This document shows positions 7,320-16,612 of a DNA stretch of 45,773 nt, piece by piece. The position numbers were made by a program, and so were the translations under genes. The DNA comes from Myxococcales bacterium (lineage in GTDB: Bacteria > Myxococcota_A > Polyangia > Polyangiales > Polyangiaceae): contig JANYHK010000120.1 in assembly GCA_025359105.1 (NCBI GenBank), positions 215,811 to 261,583 on the forward strand, given 5' to 3'. Positions within the stretch are counted from its first letter, which is position 1; each line of letters opens with the position of its first letter. Under the pieces are notes generated by a model, which saw only the letters and a list, made by a program, of their open reading frames with translations, was not told the origin of the DNA and ran no database searches.

Positions 7320-9020
7320 CTACTTGGCAGCCTGCGCCGTCCACCCGTCCTTGAGCGTGATGGTTCGGTTGAACACGAGGGCGTCGCCCGTCGAGTCCTG
7401 ATCGACGCAGAAGTAGCCGATGCGCTCGAACTGGACGCGGTCCAGGGGTTTGCAGCCGGCGAGGCTCGGCTCCACCTTAGCGCCCTTCACGATCTCGAGC
7501 GCCCCGGGGTTCAGGTGCTTCAGGAAGGCGTCTTTCTCGTTGCCAGCCGTCGGGTTCTCGACGGAGAAGAGGCGATCGTACAGGCGCACCTCGGCGTCCT
7601 TGGAGTGGCTCGCGCTCACCCAGTGCACCGTGCCCTTGACCTTGCGGCCGTCGTGCGGCGAGCCGCCCTTGCTCTCGGGGTCCCACGTGCACACGAGCTC
7701 GGTGACGTTGCCCTGCGCGTCCTTCTTCACTTCCTTGCACCGGACGAGCGCGGCGTAGCGAAGGCGCACCTCGGCGCCGGGCGCCAGGCGGAACCACTTC
7801 TTCGCCGGCACCTCCATGAAGTCGTCCTGCTCGATATAGAGGACCTTCGTGAACGGTACCTTGCGCGACGGTCCGTCCGGCTTCTCCGGATCGTACGGCG
7901 CGTCGAACCACTGCACCTCGCCCTCCGGAAAATTTTCGAGCGTGACCTTCAGCGGCTTCAGGACAGCCATCACGCGCGGGCTCGTGGTGTTGAGGTGCTC
8001 GCGGACCGCGTGCTCGAAGAGCGACACCTCGACGGTGCTGTTGCGCGTCGAGACGCCGGTGCGCTCGCAGAACGCCTTGATGGCTTCGGCCGTCACGCCG
8101 CGGCGACGCAGGCCCGCGAGCGTCGGCATGCGCGGATCGTCCCACCCGTGCACGTGCTTCTCCTCCACCAGCTGCCGGAGGAGGCGCTTGCTCTGCACGG
8201 TGTACGTGAGGTTCAGGCGCGCGAACTCGATCTGCACCGGGCGCGCGTCTGCCGGCGCGCCGATCTCATCCAAAAACCAGTTGTAGAGCGGCCGGTGGTT
8301 CACGTACTCGAGCGAGCAGAGCGAGTGCGTGACCCCCTCGATGTGGTCGCTCTGGCCGTGGGCCCAGTCGTACATCGGGTAGATCTTCCACGTGTCGCCG
8401 GTGCGATGGTGGTGCGCGTGGCGGATGCGGTACATGACCGGATCGCGCATCTTCACGTCGGTCGACGCCATGTCGCCCTTGGCGCGGAGCACGTGCGCGC
8501 CGTCGGGGAACTCGCCGGCCTTCATGCGCCGGAAGAGATCGAGGTTCTCGGCCACGGAGCGGCCGCGGTGCGCGCTCTCCTCGCCAGGCTTGTAGAAGTC
8601 GCCGCGCGTCGCGCGGATCTCCTCGAGGGTGCGCGAATCGACGTAGGCCTTGCCGGCCTCGATCATCGCGACGGCGTACTGGTACAGCTTCTCGAAGTAG
8701 TCGCTTGCGTAGTACTCGCGATCCTCCCAGTCGTAGCCGAGCCAGCGGATGTCGGCCTTGATCTGGTCGACGTACTCGACGTCCTCGACCTCGGGGTTCG
8801 TGTCGTCGAATCGGAGGTTGCACTTGCCCCCGCTGAGCGCGGCGCCTCCGAAATCGATCCAGATGGCCTTGGCGTGGCCGATGTGGAGGTACCCGTTCGG
8901 CTCCGGCGGGAACCGCGTGACCACGCGCCCGCCGTTCTTTCCGGCGGCGACGTCGGCGGCGATGATGTCGGCGACGAAATTGCCGGGCTGATCGGCGGGC
9001 TTCTCGGGCGTCTCACTCAC
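7320..9020 (-). CDS. glnS: glutaminyl-tRNA synthetase
   Basis: The protein has 566 residues and charges tRNA-Gln with glutamine. It shows the class I signature [15 protein letters not shown] with HIGH at 46-49, the acceptor-binding region [18 protein letters not shown], and a KMSKS equivalent (VQSKR). Two C-terminal anticodon-binding beta-barrels end in LKDGWTAQ. The length is normal for bacterial GlnRS. Its presence predicts that Gln-tRNA is at least partly made directly rather than only through the GatCAB amidotransferase. The ATG at 9020 is followed by a short flexible leader ([13 protein letters not shown]). No operon partner: both neighbours are separated by about 100-130 bases. Confidence 0.98.
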   Translation of the reverse strand: MSETPEKPADQPGNFVADIIAADVAAGKNGGRVVTRFPPEPNGYLHIGHAKAIWIDFGGAALSGGKCNLRFDDTNPEVEDVEYVDQIKADIRWLGYDWEDREYYASDYFEKLYQYAVAMIEAGKAYVDSRTLEEIRATRGDFYKPGEESAHRGRSVAENLDLFRRMKAGEFPDGAHVLRAKGDMASTDVKMRDPVMYRIRHAHHHRTGDTWKIYPMYDWAHGQSDHIEGVTHSLCSLEYVNHRPLYNWFLDEIGAPADARPVQIEFARLNLTYTVQSKRLLRQLVEEKHVHGWDDPRMPTLAGLRRRGVTAEAIKAFCERTGVSTRNSTVEVSLFEHAVREHLNTTSPRVMAVLKPLKVTLENFPEGEVQWFDAPYDPEKPDGPSRKVPFTKVLYIEQDDFMEVPAKKWFRLAPGAEVRLRYAALVRCKEVKKDAQGNVTELVCTWDPESKGGSPHDGRKVKGTVHWVSASHSKDAEVRLYDRLFSVENPTAGNEKDAFLKHLNPGALEIVKGAKVEPSLAGCKPLDRVQFERIGYFCVDQDSTGDALVFNRTITLKDGWTAQAAK

Positions 9021-9152
9021 GACCGGGACTCTATCGCAACCGTCCCTTGGACGGAACGGCTGCTTCCCGTCGGTAGCTCCGATGCGTCACCACGGCGGCT
9101 CAGTCGGAGAATTCTCGTTTGCGGCGCGCGGCGTTGGCGTGCGGCGCGAGTG

Positions 9153-10046
9153 TCAGATCTTGTCGACGACTTGATCGAACGCCGCGGACATCTTCGTGCC
9201 GGAGAAGGAAACCGTCCAGTAGCCCTTCGGATCGATCACCTTCTCGATCGCGCCGTCGGTCGCTCCCATGCCGCCGAAGATGACGACCTTGTCGCCGACC
9301 TTTCGTTCCTTGGTGGTCACCCACGGCTCGCTCTTCATCTTCGCGTCGGTGACGTTCACGACGGTGACCCCGCCCATCCCGTGCTCGACTACCCAGGCCT
9401 TCTTGCCGTCGATCGCGACGAGGTAGCCGTTGTACTGGTGGCCGAATTTTTCGTAATGAACGAGCGCGAACGGTTTGTCGACGCTCCCCTTCGGGATCGG
9501 GGTCGCGGCGACGGCGGGCACGTCCTTCGCCGTGTCGTCGCTCAAGAAGACGCGCGTGATCACGTTTCCTTTGTCGGCCTTCGTGACGATCGCCGGGCCC
9601 CACCCGAAACCGTCGGCGATCACGACGGCTTCGCCGGCCTTGAGCTTGCTCGCGTCGCCGACGGGGATGACAAACAGGCCGGGCACGTCGAACTTCTTTC
9701 CCTTGGTGTTGGAAACCGACGCGACGTCGCCGTTGATCGCGTCGACCTTGTATACGCCGAGGCGGCCGACGTCCGCGTCGCTCGCGTAGGTGCTGGGGAC
9801 CATCGCCCAGACCGTGTCGCCGACCTTGGCCTTCACGGACTTCTTCGGGAAGTCCTTCATCCAGTTCGGAACGATGGGCTTCTCGGAGTCAGCGGCGGCC
9901 GGAGGCGCCGCGGCAGCACTGACCGACGTAACGGCCGCCGCGCCGCCGTCGCCGGCCTCGCTCGCCTTGCCCTTGCATCCGACGCCTGCGGCGACGGTCA
10001 TCACGACGACAATGGACGCAAATACGGGGCGCGATCGTTTGGACAT
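9153..10046 (-). CDS. hypothetical lipoprotein, 297 aa
   Basis: The N-terminus MSKRSRPVFASIVVVMTVAA ends in a lipobox (GVGC, Cys near residue 24), so a lipid-anchored envelope protein is expected. An Ala/Pro-rich linker to about residue 55 leads to a soluble domain of about 240 residues with repeated small beta units of the form VKAKVGDTVWAMV, LKAGEAVVIADG and ERKVGDKVVIFGG. These look like three or more SH3/Tudor-like barrels. No enzyme motif is visible. The region upstream contains several GTTGCA-type palindromes that may control it. Confidence 0.75.
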   Translation of the reverse strand: MSKRSRPVFASIVVVMTVAAGVGCKGKASEAGDGGAAAVTSVSAAAAPPAAADSEKPIVPNWMKDFPKKSVKAKVGDTVWAMVPSTYASDADVGRLGVYKVDAINGDVASVSNTKGKKFDVPGLFVIPVGDASKLKAGEAVVIADGFGWGPAIVTKADKGNVITRVFLSDDTAKDVPAVAATPIPKGSVDKPFALVHYEKFGHQYNGYLVAIDGKKAWVVEHGMGGVTVVNVTDAKMKSEPWVTTKERKVGDKVVIFGGMGATDGAIEKVIDPKGYWTVSFSGTKMSAAFDQVVDKI

Positions 10047-10064
10047 GGCGCCGCATCAAGCAGA

Positions 10065-10295
10065 ATGCATGCCGTGCGCGGAACGCCGCGAAGTGTCGCA
10101 TCCCCACGATGTGCGGCGCCTCCGGACCGCTGGCTGCAACGGCGATGGCGTTGCATGCAACCGCGGAGGGCCGACGCTGGAGATCGCGCAGCTCGACCGG
10201 CCGACCGCGCGCAAGGATGGCGCCGCGGTCACGCGAAATGGCGCCCGAGAGCCGGCAACACCACGGCGGTTGCATGCCGCGCTCGCCGTGTTGCA
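10065..10295. promoter_or_regulatory. cluster of GTTGCA/TGCAAC palindromic sites
   Basis: A perfect 12-base palindrome GTTGCATGCAAC lies at 10150-10161. Related partial copies are ATGCATGC (10065-10072), TGCAAC (10135-10140), GTTGCATGC (10269-10277) and GTTGCA (10290-10295). All fall between the lipoprotein start (10046, minus) and the small ORF at 10323 (plus). Spaced copies in a divergent intergenic region are what a dimeric repressor or activator operator array looks like; the cognate regulator is not in the window. Confidence 0.4.
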
Positions 10296-10322
10296 GGCGA
10301 GCCGTCTCGCATACCCTTCTGC

Positions 10323-10535
10323 ATGTTCGAGCCCGGCAAGGACACGAACCTCCGCGCGGCGATCTCCTACGACTTCGGCGACTGGAAGGACCGGGCGGTG
10401 TTCCAGCCGCCCGCCGACGGCATCGTCGACCTGTCGTACGGGTCGTTCAACGACTGGGGTCAGATCGCGAAGAGCGCCTGCGCCTCGATCGCGAATCCCG
10501 GCAACCTGGTGGCGAGCCCCATGCCCTGTTTCTGA
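10323..10535 (+). CDS. small hypothetical protein or gene fragment, 70 aa
   Basis: An ATG-started frame gives a 70-residue protein with balanced composition (MFEPGKDTNLRAAISYDFGD at the start, ASPMPCF at the end). It is far more protein-like than the Arg-rich shadow frames around it. There is no signal peptide or clear domain. Its short length and abrupt start at a compact beta/turn region suggest either a genuine small protein or a remnant of a longer one. It is convergent with the DUF4331-associated lipoprotein, 60 bases away. Confidence 0.4.
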   Translation: MFEPGKDTNLRAAISYDFGDWKDRAVFQPPADGIVDLSYGSFNDWGQIAKSACASIANPGNLVASPMPCF

Positions 10536-10595
10536 GCAGATTCCCACGAAGGTCCGCATCGTCGGACGTCGGGGGAGCTGGAGCAGCGCGTCAGC

Positions 10596-11234
10596 CTAGA
10601 GCCCGTTCATCTCCGCGAGAAACGGGAACTTCGCTGCGCTGCGCGTGGTCGCCTGGTTGACGCCGTCGGTGATCATGTCGTCGTCGCCGACCGAGGCTGC
10701 GGGGCCGCGCATGAGAAAGTTGAGGGTGACGTCGAGGGCGTCCTCGTTCGGCATGCGGCCGCCGCACGTCTCGTGGTCTTTGCCCGTCAGCTGCGCCCGC
10801 TCGATCTCGAGGTAGGTGTGCGGATTGGCGAAGTCGCACGGCTTCGACGTGTCGACGACGAGGTAGTTGCCGGCGGCGATGCGCGAGGTCCAGGTGGCGG
10901 TCTGCGCTTCGGTCCAGTCGGTCTTCTCATCGTACGCGTCGAACTTGCCGAGGTTGGTCGCGAACGTGTCCTTGAACGAGCCGGCGTTGATGTGGAACGG
11001 ATCCGACTCGTTGAAGGGATCGAGCGCGGAGTCGAGCGGGGGCGCGATGGTCGGCGTCCGGACGAGCATCATCGTCGTGAGCTCCACGATCGCCGCGTGG
11101 TCGACCCTGCCGGTCACGAGGCCGAGCTTGTCCTCGCTCGCTTCGGGCGGAGCAGAGTCGTCGCTCGACGCCTGGCAGCCGAAGCCGGCGACGACCGAGA
11201 GGAGCACGAGAGCACCGAGGAGCGACGTCTTCAT
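10596..11234 (-). CDS. DUF4331-associated lipoprotein
   Basis: The protein has 212 residues from an ATG at 11234. A lipoprotein signal (LLGALVLLSVVAGFGCQ) precedes an acidic linker. The C-terminal part carries CGGRMPNEDALDVTLNFL followed by MITDGVNQATT and FPFLAEMNG, which matches the end of DUF4331 proteins (GGRxPNDDVID... ITDGV... FPYL). It lies 20 bases downstream of the DUF4331 gene, so the pair looks like a split or duplicated DUF4331 system on one transcript. Function unknown; an outer-envelope location is likely. Confidence 0.75.
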   Translation of the reverse strand: MKTSLLGALVLLSVVAGFGCQASSDDSAPPEASEDKLGLVTGRVDHAAIVELTTMMLVRTPTIAPPLDSALDPFNESDPFHINAGSFKDTFATNLGKFDAYDEKTDWTEAQTATWTSRIAAGNYLVVDTSKPCDFANPHTYLEIERAQLTGKDHETCGGRMPNEDALDVTLNFLMRGPAASVGDDDMITDGVNQATTRSAAKFPFLAEMNGL

Positions 11235-11254
11235 GGTTCGGGTTCTTTCCGAGA

Positions 11255-11917
11255 TCACTTGCGGATGGTCTGCGCGGCGACGGCGAGGAGGGGCGCGGCG
11301 AGCCGGGACTTGTCGATCTCGACCACGATGCTGAGGACGTTCTGACCGTGCAGACCGTTGGCGCCGGGGCCCTTGGGGACGGTCATGCCGTTGTTGAATT
11401 TGATCACCTTCGCCAGATCCAAAAACCAGCTGTCGGAGCGCACGCCCGCAAAGACGCGGATCCCGTTCTGCGCGCCCGTGCCGCCGGCGCCGAAGCCGCC
11501 CTTGCGGGTCTCGAAGCGGAGGTTCTCGGGGGCTCCGCCCAGGTTGAACGCGCAGGTGGCGTGCTGGTTCGCGTCGACGAAGGGGATGCCGCCGCTGAAG
11601 GAGCACACGATGGTTTGCTCGCGCTTGGTGTCGGCGCTGGGCTTCAGGGTCTTCGCGTCGTCGATCGGCCGGATGCGGAACACGTAGTCCACGGCGTTCG
11701 AGAAGCGCGAATTCCTCGACGCGATGGGGTGCACGTTCATGACGAGGACGAGCTTGTCGGCGTTCTCCGGGCTCGTGAACGTGTAGAGGTCGGTGAGGTC
11801 CGCCGCGTTGTCGATCGCGGTCTTCAGGCCGTCGATGTGGTCGGACGCTTGGCTCGGGGACTCGCCACCGAACGAGACGGCGACCGCGGCGAGCGCGAGG
11901 ACGAGGGCCTTCTTCAT
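11255..11917 (-). CDS. DUF4331 family exported protein
   Basis: The preferred start is the ATG at 11917, which gives a clean signal peptide (MKKALVLALAAVAVSFGGE, cleavage near SQASDH). The mature protein begins with SDHIDG, then ADLTDLYTFTSPENADKLVL and NVHPIASRN, the hallmark opening of DUF4331 proteins (SDHxD...DxTDxYaF). It has about 220 residues, shorter than many family members, and the second gene appears to supply the C-terminal type region. An upstream in-frame ATG (11977) would add 20 residues and spoil the signal peptide. A sigma-54-like promoter lies directly upstream. The divergent TPR gene starts 155 bases away. Confidence 0.85.
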   Translation of the reverse strand: MKKALVLALAAVAVSFGGESPSQASDHIDGLKTAIDNAADLTDLYTFTSPENADKLVLVMNVHPIASRNSRFSNAVDYVFRIRPIDDAKTLKPSADTKREQTIVCSFSGGIPFVDANQHATCAFNLGGAPENLRFETRKGGFGAGGTGAQNGIRVFAGVRSDSWFLDLAKVIKFNNGMTVPKGPGANGLHGQNVLSIVVEIDKSRLAAPLLAVAAQTIRK

Positions 11918-11928
11918 GGCCAGGCCTG

Positions 11929-11944
11929 AGCAAGCCATGTGCCA
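11929..11944 (-). promoter_or_regulatory. candidate sigma-54 (-24/-12) promoter
   Basis: On the minus strand the sequence TGGCACATGGCTTGCT matches the RpoN consensus TGGCACG-N4-TTGCW at every fixed position but one, with exact GG-GC spacing. The predicted start of transcription would be about 11918-11919, practically at the ATG of the DUF4331 gene (11917). The mRNA would then be leaderless, or the match is fortuitous. No ribosome binding site precedes that ATG, which is consistent with a leaderless message. Confidence 0.4.
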
Positions 11945-12071
11945 CAATGTGTGCATCGAAATTCCAGCATTTTTCAACCAAAGAGGGGCATGTGGGTCCA
12001 GGTGGGATGCGCCCGAGATCCACCACCCCGATGTCGGAATTTCGTGAGCTCAATCGGAAAGGCGGTGAACG

Positions 12072-13478
12072 TTGAAGGCGATGGGGACGGGGAACGCGCG
12101 AGCGTGGGTTACGCGTGGGCTCGTCGTCGCTGCGTGCGTCGGCGCGGCGGCGGTCGCGCTACGTCGGTGGTCCCCCCTCTCGACGACGGCGACAGCCCCG
12201 GCGGGCTCGGCGACGGCGACGAGGCCGACGACTGCGGACGGGGGCCGCGCGCTCCGCGGGAAGCCGAAGTCCGCGCGCGAGCTGCCGACGACGAGCGCCG
12301 ACATCTACCTCGGCAACCTCGACGAGCAGATCGGCGAGCTCACGCGGCTCACCAAGGACCGGCCCGAGCTGCTCACGAACTTGATGATGCTCAGCGCCGC
12401 CCACCACGCGCGGGGTCGGCTCAAGGACGACCTCGACGAGATCCAGCTGGGCATCGACGAGGCGACGCTGTGCCGCACGCTCGCGCACGACGCGCCCGAC
12501 ACGCCGCGCGGCGCTCGCGACGACGGCAAGTGCTACCTGATGCGCGCGGAGCAGGAGCAGAGCCTCCATCGCTTCAAGGAAGCGCGCGCCGATCTGAAGC
12601 GCGCGGCGGACGCCGGCGCCGATCCGGTGCGCATCGTCGACCTCGAGACGGACCTCGACTGGAACGATGGCCTCTACGAAGGCGCGATGGTGAAGATCCG
12701 CGAAGCCTGCCGCAGCCGTCCGTCCACCGCCACATGGATCCGCGAGGCACAGCTCGATCACGAGCTCGGGCGCGAGGACGAGGCGGATAGTGCCTTCGAG
12801 GCCGCCGAGGATCGCATCACCGACACCAACCCCCTCGTCGTCGCGCACCTGAACGTGCAGCGAGGCATCCAGAAGGTGCAGACGGGGCGGCTCGACGAGG
12901 CCATCGCGTTCTTTCGCGAGGCGAAGGCGCGCGTGCCGACGCACATCGCGGCCGTCGAGCACCTCGCCGAGACGCTCGGGATGGCCGGGCGTCACGACGA
13001 GGCGGCGGCGCTCTACGAGAAGGTCGTCGCCATGTCCGACGATCCCGAGTTCGCCCACGCGCTCGCCGCCGAGTACGCGCTCATCGGTGGGCGAGAGAAG
13101 GAGACGGCGGCGCTCGAGGCCAAGGCCCGCCAAGGGTACGCGCGCCTCGTCGCGAAGTACCCGGAGGCGATGTACTGGCACGCGTCGGAGTACTACATGG
13201 CGACGAACGAAGCGGGGCTGGCGCTCGCGTTGCTCGAGAAGAACGTGCTGCTCCGCGCAGGGAGCCCGAGCTACGTCGCCCTCGCGCGCGCGCAGCTCGC
13301 CAGCGGCCTCACGGTGGACGCGAAGGCGTCGATCGACAAGGCCCTGGCGATGCCGCTCGTCTCGGCGGACCTGTTCTGGACCGCCTCGCGCGTCTACCGT
13401 GCTGCGGGGGACGGCACGTCCGCCGACGCCTTCCGCGCGCGCGCCGAGAAGATCAACCCGCGCGTCGCGGCGGAGTAG
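12072..13478 (+). CDS. TPR-repeat protein with N-terminal membrane anchor
   Basis: The protein has 468 residues from TTG 12072, which has a GGCGG purine stretch six bases upstream; ATG 12081 (MGTGNARAW) is the alternative. One hydrophobic segment (about 14-29, GLVVAACVGAAAVAL) serves as signal anchor, followed by an Ala/Thr/Pro linker. The rest is helical repeats of TPR type, for example LDEAIAFFREAKARVPTHIA and HDEAAALYEKVVAMSDDPEF. It is divergent from the DUF4331 pair, an arrangement suggesting one functional unit. It probably acts as a periplasm-facing scaffold. No enzymatic motif is seen. Confidence 0.8.
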   Translation: MKAMGTGNARAWVTRGLVVAACVGAAAVALRRWSPLSTTATAPAGSATATRPTTADGGRALRGKPKSARELPTTSADIYLGNLDEQIGELTRLTKDRPELLTNLMMLSAAHHARGRLKDDLDEIQLGIDEATLCRTLAHDAPDTPRGARDDGKCYLMRAEQEQSLHRFKEARADLKRAADAGADPVRIVDLETDLDWNDGLYEGAMVKIREACRSRPSTATWIREAQLDHELGREDEADSAFEAAEDRITDTNPLVVAHLNVQRGIQKVQTGRLDEAIAFFREAKARVPTHIAAVEHLAETLGMAGRHDEAAALYEKVVAMSDDPEFAHALAAEYALIGGREKETAALEAKARQGYARLVAKYPEAMYWHASEYYMATNEAGLALALLEKNVLLRAGSPSYVALARAQLASGLTVDAKASIDKALAMPLVSADLFWTASRVYRAAGDGTSADAFRARAEKINPRVAAE

Positions 13479-13740
13479 CGGACTCGACCGCGAGGAGGTT
13501 TCGCACCTCGCGAACGCTCGTGAGACTGCGAACGGCACGCTCGGCGTCGTCGTACTGTCGCCAGAGATCGACCTTTCCTTCGAGCGTCACGACGCCGTCG
13601 GCGACCGTCGTTCGAATCTGCTGGTTCGGGACGACGATGCCCCATTCCAGGGCACGGCGGACGGCGAACGCCAGGTCGGTGTCGTCCGCCTCCGCGTCGT
13701 GGTGCGTGCGCGAAACCGTCTGCTTCGAGAGCTCTCCCAT
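13453..13740 (-). CDS. BON-domain protein
   Basis: The ATG at 13740 gives 95 residues (MGELSKQTVSRTHHDAEADD...); the frame stays open upstream but without a better start. Residues about 20-88 form one BON domain: DLAFAVRRALEWGIVVPNQ, then IRTTVADGVVTLEGKVDLW, then a helix and VREVRNLLAV. BON domains bind phospholipid membranes or act in envelope-stress proteins such as OsmY. This copy has no signal peptide. Its 3' end overlaps the end of the convergent TPR gene by 26 bases. Confidence 0.85.
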   Translation of the reverse strand: MGELSKQTVSRTHHDAEADDTDLAFAVRRALEWGIVVPNQQIRTTVADGVVTLEGKVDLWRQYDDAERAVRSLTSVREVRNLLAVESATPPRRAG

Positions 13741-13878
13741 GCCGCCTCCCTGGGTCGAAAAGACGGAACTAGGGGCAATCCTCGTTCCAGCGCAGGGCCG
13801 CGCCGGACGCGCGTTCGGGGAGCACGAAGCGGCCATTTTCTCGGCCTGCCAGGGCGCCCCGCACCGATCCTCCGCGTC

Positions 13879-13898
13879 CGAACGGGAACGAACGGGAA
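13879..13898. repeat. 10-bp tandem duplication upstream of the BON gene
   Basis: The 10-mer CGAACGGGAA occurs twice back to back. It lies in the 211-base interval between pgi and the BON gene, about 140 bases upstream of the BON start, and may be a regulatory direct repeat. A 5-bp inverted repeat (GTTAC...GTAAC, about 13915-13930) lies just beyond it. Confidence 0.35.
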
Positions 13899-13951
13899 CA
13901 ATCTCGAGTCCAGCGTTACCGGGCAGTAACGAGGCGGGCGTGTCGCGCGCG

Positions 13952-15595
13952 CTACCGCCGCAACCTCTTGTACCGGTTGATGAGCCCGTTCGTCGACGCG
14001 TCGTGCGTCGTCACTTCGCCGGCGCCCGCGAGCTCAGGCTCGATCTTCTTCGCGAGCTGCTTGCCCAGCTCCACGCCCCACTGGTCGAAGCTGAAGATGT
14101 CCCAGATGCAGCCTTGCGTGAAGATCTTGTGCTCGTACATCGCGACGAGCTTGCCGAGCGTCTTCGGCGTGAGCTTCTGGACGAGGATCGACGTCGTCGG
14201 CCGGTTGCCCGTGAAGACCTTGTGCGGCACGAGCTCCGCCACGCGCTCCGCCGGGAGCTTCTGTGCCTCGAGCTCCGCCGTCGCCTCGGCCGCCGTTTTT
14301 CCCTTCATGAGCGCCTCGGTCTGCGCGAAGAAGTTCGCAAGGAGCACCTCGTGGTGGTGGCCGAGCGGGTTCTGCGTCTCGACCGGCGCGAGGAAATCCG
14401 CCGGCACGACGCGCGTGCCCTGGTGAATGAGCTGGTAAAAGGCGTGCTGGCCGTTCGTGCCCGGCTCGCCCCACACGATGGGGCCAGTGGAATATCCTTC
14501 GATTCGCGCGCCGCCGCGCGTGACGCCCTTGCCGTTCGACTCCATGTCCCCCTGCTGGAAATACGCGGGGAAGCGGTGCATGTACTGGTCGTACGGCAGG
14601 ATCGCGTGCGTCTCGGCGCCGAAGAAGTTCATGTACCAGACGCCGAGCATGCCGAGGATGACGGGCAGGTTCTTCTCGAGCGGCGCGGTGCGGAAGTGCT
14701 CGTCCATCTCGTGGGCGCCGGTGAGCAGCTCCTCGAAGGCGTCCATGCCGATGACGGTGGCGATGGGGAGGCCGATGGCGCTCCACAAGGAGTAGCGGCC
14801 GCCGACCCAGTCCCAGAACGCGAACATGTTGTTCGTGTCGATGCCGAATTTCTTCACCTCTTCGGTCGCCGTGGACACCGCGACGAAGTGCTTCGGCACC
14901 GCCGTCTCGGTCCCCAGCCGCCCGACCAGCCACTCGCGCGCCGAGCGGGCGTTCATGAGCGTCTCCTGCGTCGTGAACGTCTTGGACGCGACGATGAAGA
15001 GCGTCGTTTCGGGATCGAGCGGCTTCACCGTTTCCGCCAGGTGCGTGCCGTCGACGTTCGAAACGAAGTGCGCTGCGAGGCCCTCTTGCCAGTAGGGCCG
15101 CAGCGCCTCGGTCGCCATGACCGGCCCCAGGTCCGAGCCGCCGATGCCGATGTTGACGACGTCGGTGATGCGCTTGCCGGTGTGCCCCTTCCAGGCGCCG
15201 CTTCGGACCTGTTCGGTGAAGCCGCGCATCTTCGCGAGCACCGCGTTCACCTCCGGCATGACGTCCTTGCCGTCGACGACGATGGGCGAATTCTTTCGGT
15301 TGCGGAGCGCGACGTGGAGGACGGCGCGGTTCTCGGTGCCGTTGATGCGGCCGCCGGAGAACATCTTGTCCCGCCACTCGCCCACCTTTTGCTGTGCGGC
15401 GAGCGCGAAGAGGAGACGCAGCGTCTCCTCGGTCACGCGGTGCTTGGAGTAGTCGACGAAGAGATCCCCCAGCTCCAGCGAGAAACGGGAGAAGCGCTCC
15501 TTGTCGTCGGCGAACAAGGTCCTCATGTGGACGCCCTTCACCTCGGCGTGGTGCTTGGCGAGCGCGGCCCAGGCCGGCGACGTGGTCAGGCTCAT
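13952..15595 (-). CDS. pgi: glucose-6-phosphate isomerase
   Basis: The protein has 547 residues and interconverts glucose 6-phosphate and fructose 6-phosphate in glycolysis and gluconeogenesis. Visible signatures are [31 protein letters not shown], the PROSITE-type [13 protein letters not shown], and [14 protein letters not shown] near the catalytic His/Lys. The length equals typical PGI (about 549). The start is the ATG at 15595, with GGAGGG eight bases upstream; the longer frame to 15757 lacks homology. It is divergent from the FHA-GGDEF gene with only 43 bases between starts, so the two promoters overlap. Confidence 0.98.
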   Translation of the reverse strand: MSLTTSPAWAALAKHHAEVKGVHMRTLFADDKERFSRFSLELGDLFVDYSKHRVTEETLRLLFALAAQQKVGEWRDKMFSGGRINGTENRAVLHVALRNRKNSPIVVDGKDVMPEVNAVLAKMRGFTEQVRSGAWKGHTGKRITDVVNIGIGGSDLGPVMATEALRPYWQEGLAAHFVSNVDGTHLAETVKPLDPETTLFIVASKTFTTQETLMNARSAREWLVGRLGTETAVPKHFVAVSTATEEVKKFGIDTNNMFAFWDWVGGRYSLWSAIGLPIATVIGMDAFEELLTGAHEMDEHFRTAPLEKNLPVILGMLGVWYMNFFGAETHAILPYDQYMHRFPAYFQQGDMESNGKGVTRGGARIEGYSTGPIVWGEPGTNGQHAFYQLIHQGTRVVPADFLAPVETQNPLGHHHEVLLANFFAQTEALMKGKTAAEATAELEAQKLPAERVAELVPHKVFTGNRPTTSILVQKLTPKTLGKLVAMYEHKIFTQGCIWDIFSFDQWGVELGKQLAKKIEPELAGAGEVTTHDASTNGLINRYKRLRR

Positions 15596-15638
15596 CGTGA
15601 GATCCCTCCGTTGGGCCCGCGATGCTAGCATCAACCCG

Positions 15639-16553
15639 TTGGCAACCTCATCACGTCGAACGAAGGGGCAGGTCGCGACGAGCCCGACGGCGTTCGAGCC
15701 GCCGGGGTACCCAGGTAAGCGCAGCGGCGGCGGCGAAGGGGCGTGCCTCGTCGTCATTTACGGGCCCGAGCTCGGGCGTCGCGCGACGCTCACGCGCAGC
15801 GCCTTCGAGATCGGTCGGTCGGCGCGCTGCGAGCTGCCCATCGACCAGGAAACGGTGAGCCGCCATCACGCGCGCATCGGCTTCGCCGACGGGACGCACA
15901 CGATCGAGGACCTCGGCTCGACGAACGGAACCTACCTCCGCGACGTCAAGATCAGCGGGCGCGTGCCGTTGAAGCACGGCGACCAGATCAAGGTTGGGCT
16001 CTCCATCCTCAAATACATGGCGGGCGACGATCTGGAGTCGAACTACCACGAGGAGATCTACCGCCTGATGACGGTGGACGCGCTCACCCAGACGTTCAAC
16101 AAGCGCTACTTCGGCGAGGCGCTCGAGCGCGAGCACAACCGCTCGAAGCGCTACGACCGCGCGCTCTCGCTCGTCGCGTTCGACATCGATCTGTTCAAGC
16201 AGGTCAACGACTCGTACGGGCACGTCGCGGGGGACAAGGTCTTGGCCCAGTTGTCCCAGGCGATCCGCTCGCGCCTACGTCAGCAGGACATCTTCGCGCG
16301 CGTCGGCGGCGAGGAGTTCGCCGTGCTCCTGCCCGAGGTGCCGCTCGCCGGCGCCCGCGTGACCGCCGAGAAAGTCCGCGCGATCGCCGAGGCGACGCCG
16401 GTGGATCTCGGCGAGCAGGTCGTCAGGTGCACCGTCAGCCTGGGCGTGGCGACCCTCGGCGGGGAGGTCGAGACGGCCGAGCAGCTCGTCGCGGCGGCCG
16501 ACGCGCGCCTGTACGAGGCGAAACGAGCGGGGCGTAACCGGGTAGCAGGTTAG
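15639..16553 (+). CDS. FHA-GGDEF diguanylate cyclase
   Basis: The start is set at TTG 15639 (304 residues), because the upstream frame runs through the pgi promoter and coding region. An FHA domain (about residues 30-115) shows [22 protein letters not shown] and GSTNGTYL, which bind phosphothreonine. A GGDEF domain (about 135-300) carries [14 protein letters not shown] and the active-site GGEEF. The product-inhibition site RQQD lies five residues before GGEEF, so the cyclase is probably active and feedback-controlled by c-di-GMP. The FHA part suggests recruitment by a Ser/Thr kinase; one is encoded 59 bases downstream on the same strand. Confidence 0.92.
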   Translation: MATSSRRTKGQVATSPTAFEPPGYPGKRSGGGEGACLVVIYGPELGRRATLTRSAFEIGRSARCELPIDQETVSRHHARIGFADGTHTIEDLGSTNGTYLRDVKISGRVPLKHGDQIKVGLSILKYMAGDDLESNYHEEIYRLMTVDALTQTFNKRYFGEALEREHNRSKRYDRALSLVAFDIDLFKQVNDSYGHVAGDKVLAQLSQAIRSRLRQQDIFARVGGEEFAVLLPEVPLAGARVTAEKVRAIAEATPVDLGEQVVRCTVSLGVATLGGEVETAEQLVAAADARLYEAKRAGRNRVAG

Positions 16554-16612
16554 GCGCAGCTAGGCGCGTTCTGGTTACAGGGTAAACGGCGCGCGGATCG
16601 GCTACCCTGATC

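Noticed and set aside
5453-7354. Long plus-strand frame across the PYP locus
   Set aside because: Low-complexity Arg/Ala/Gly translation typical of a shadow frame; the minus strand carries recognisable PAS domains.
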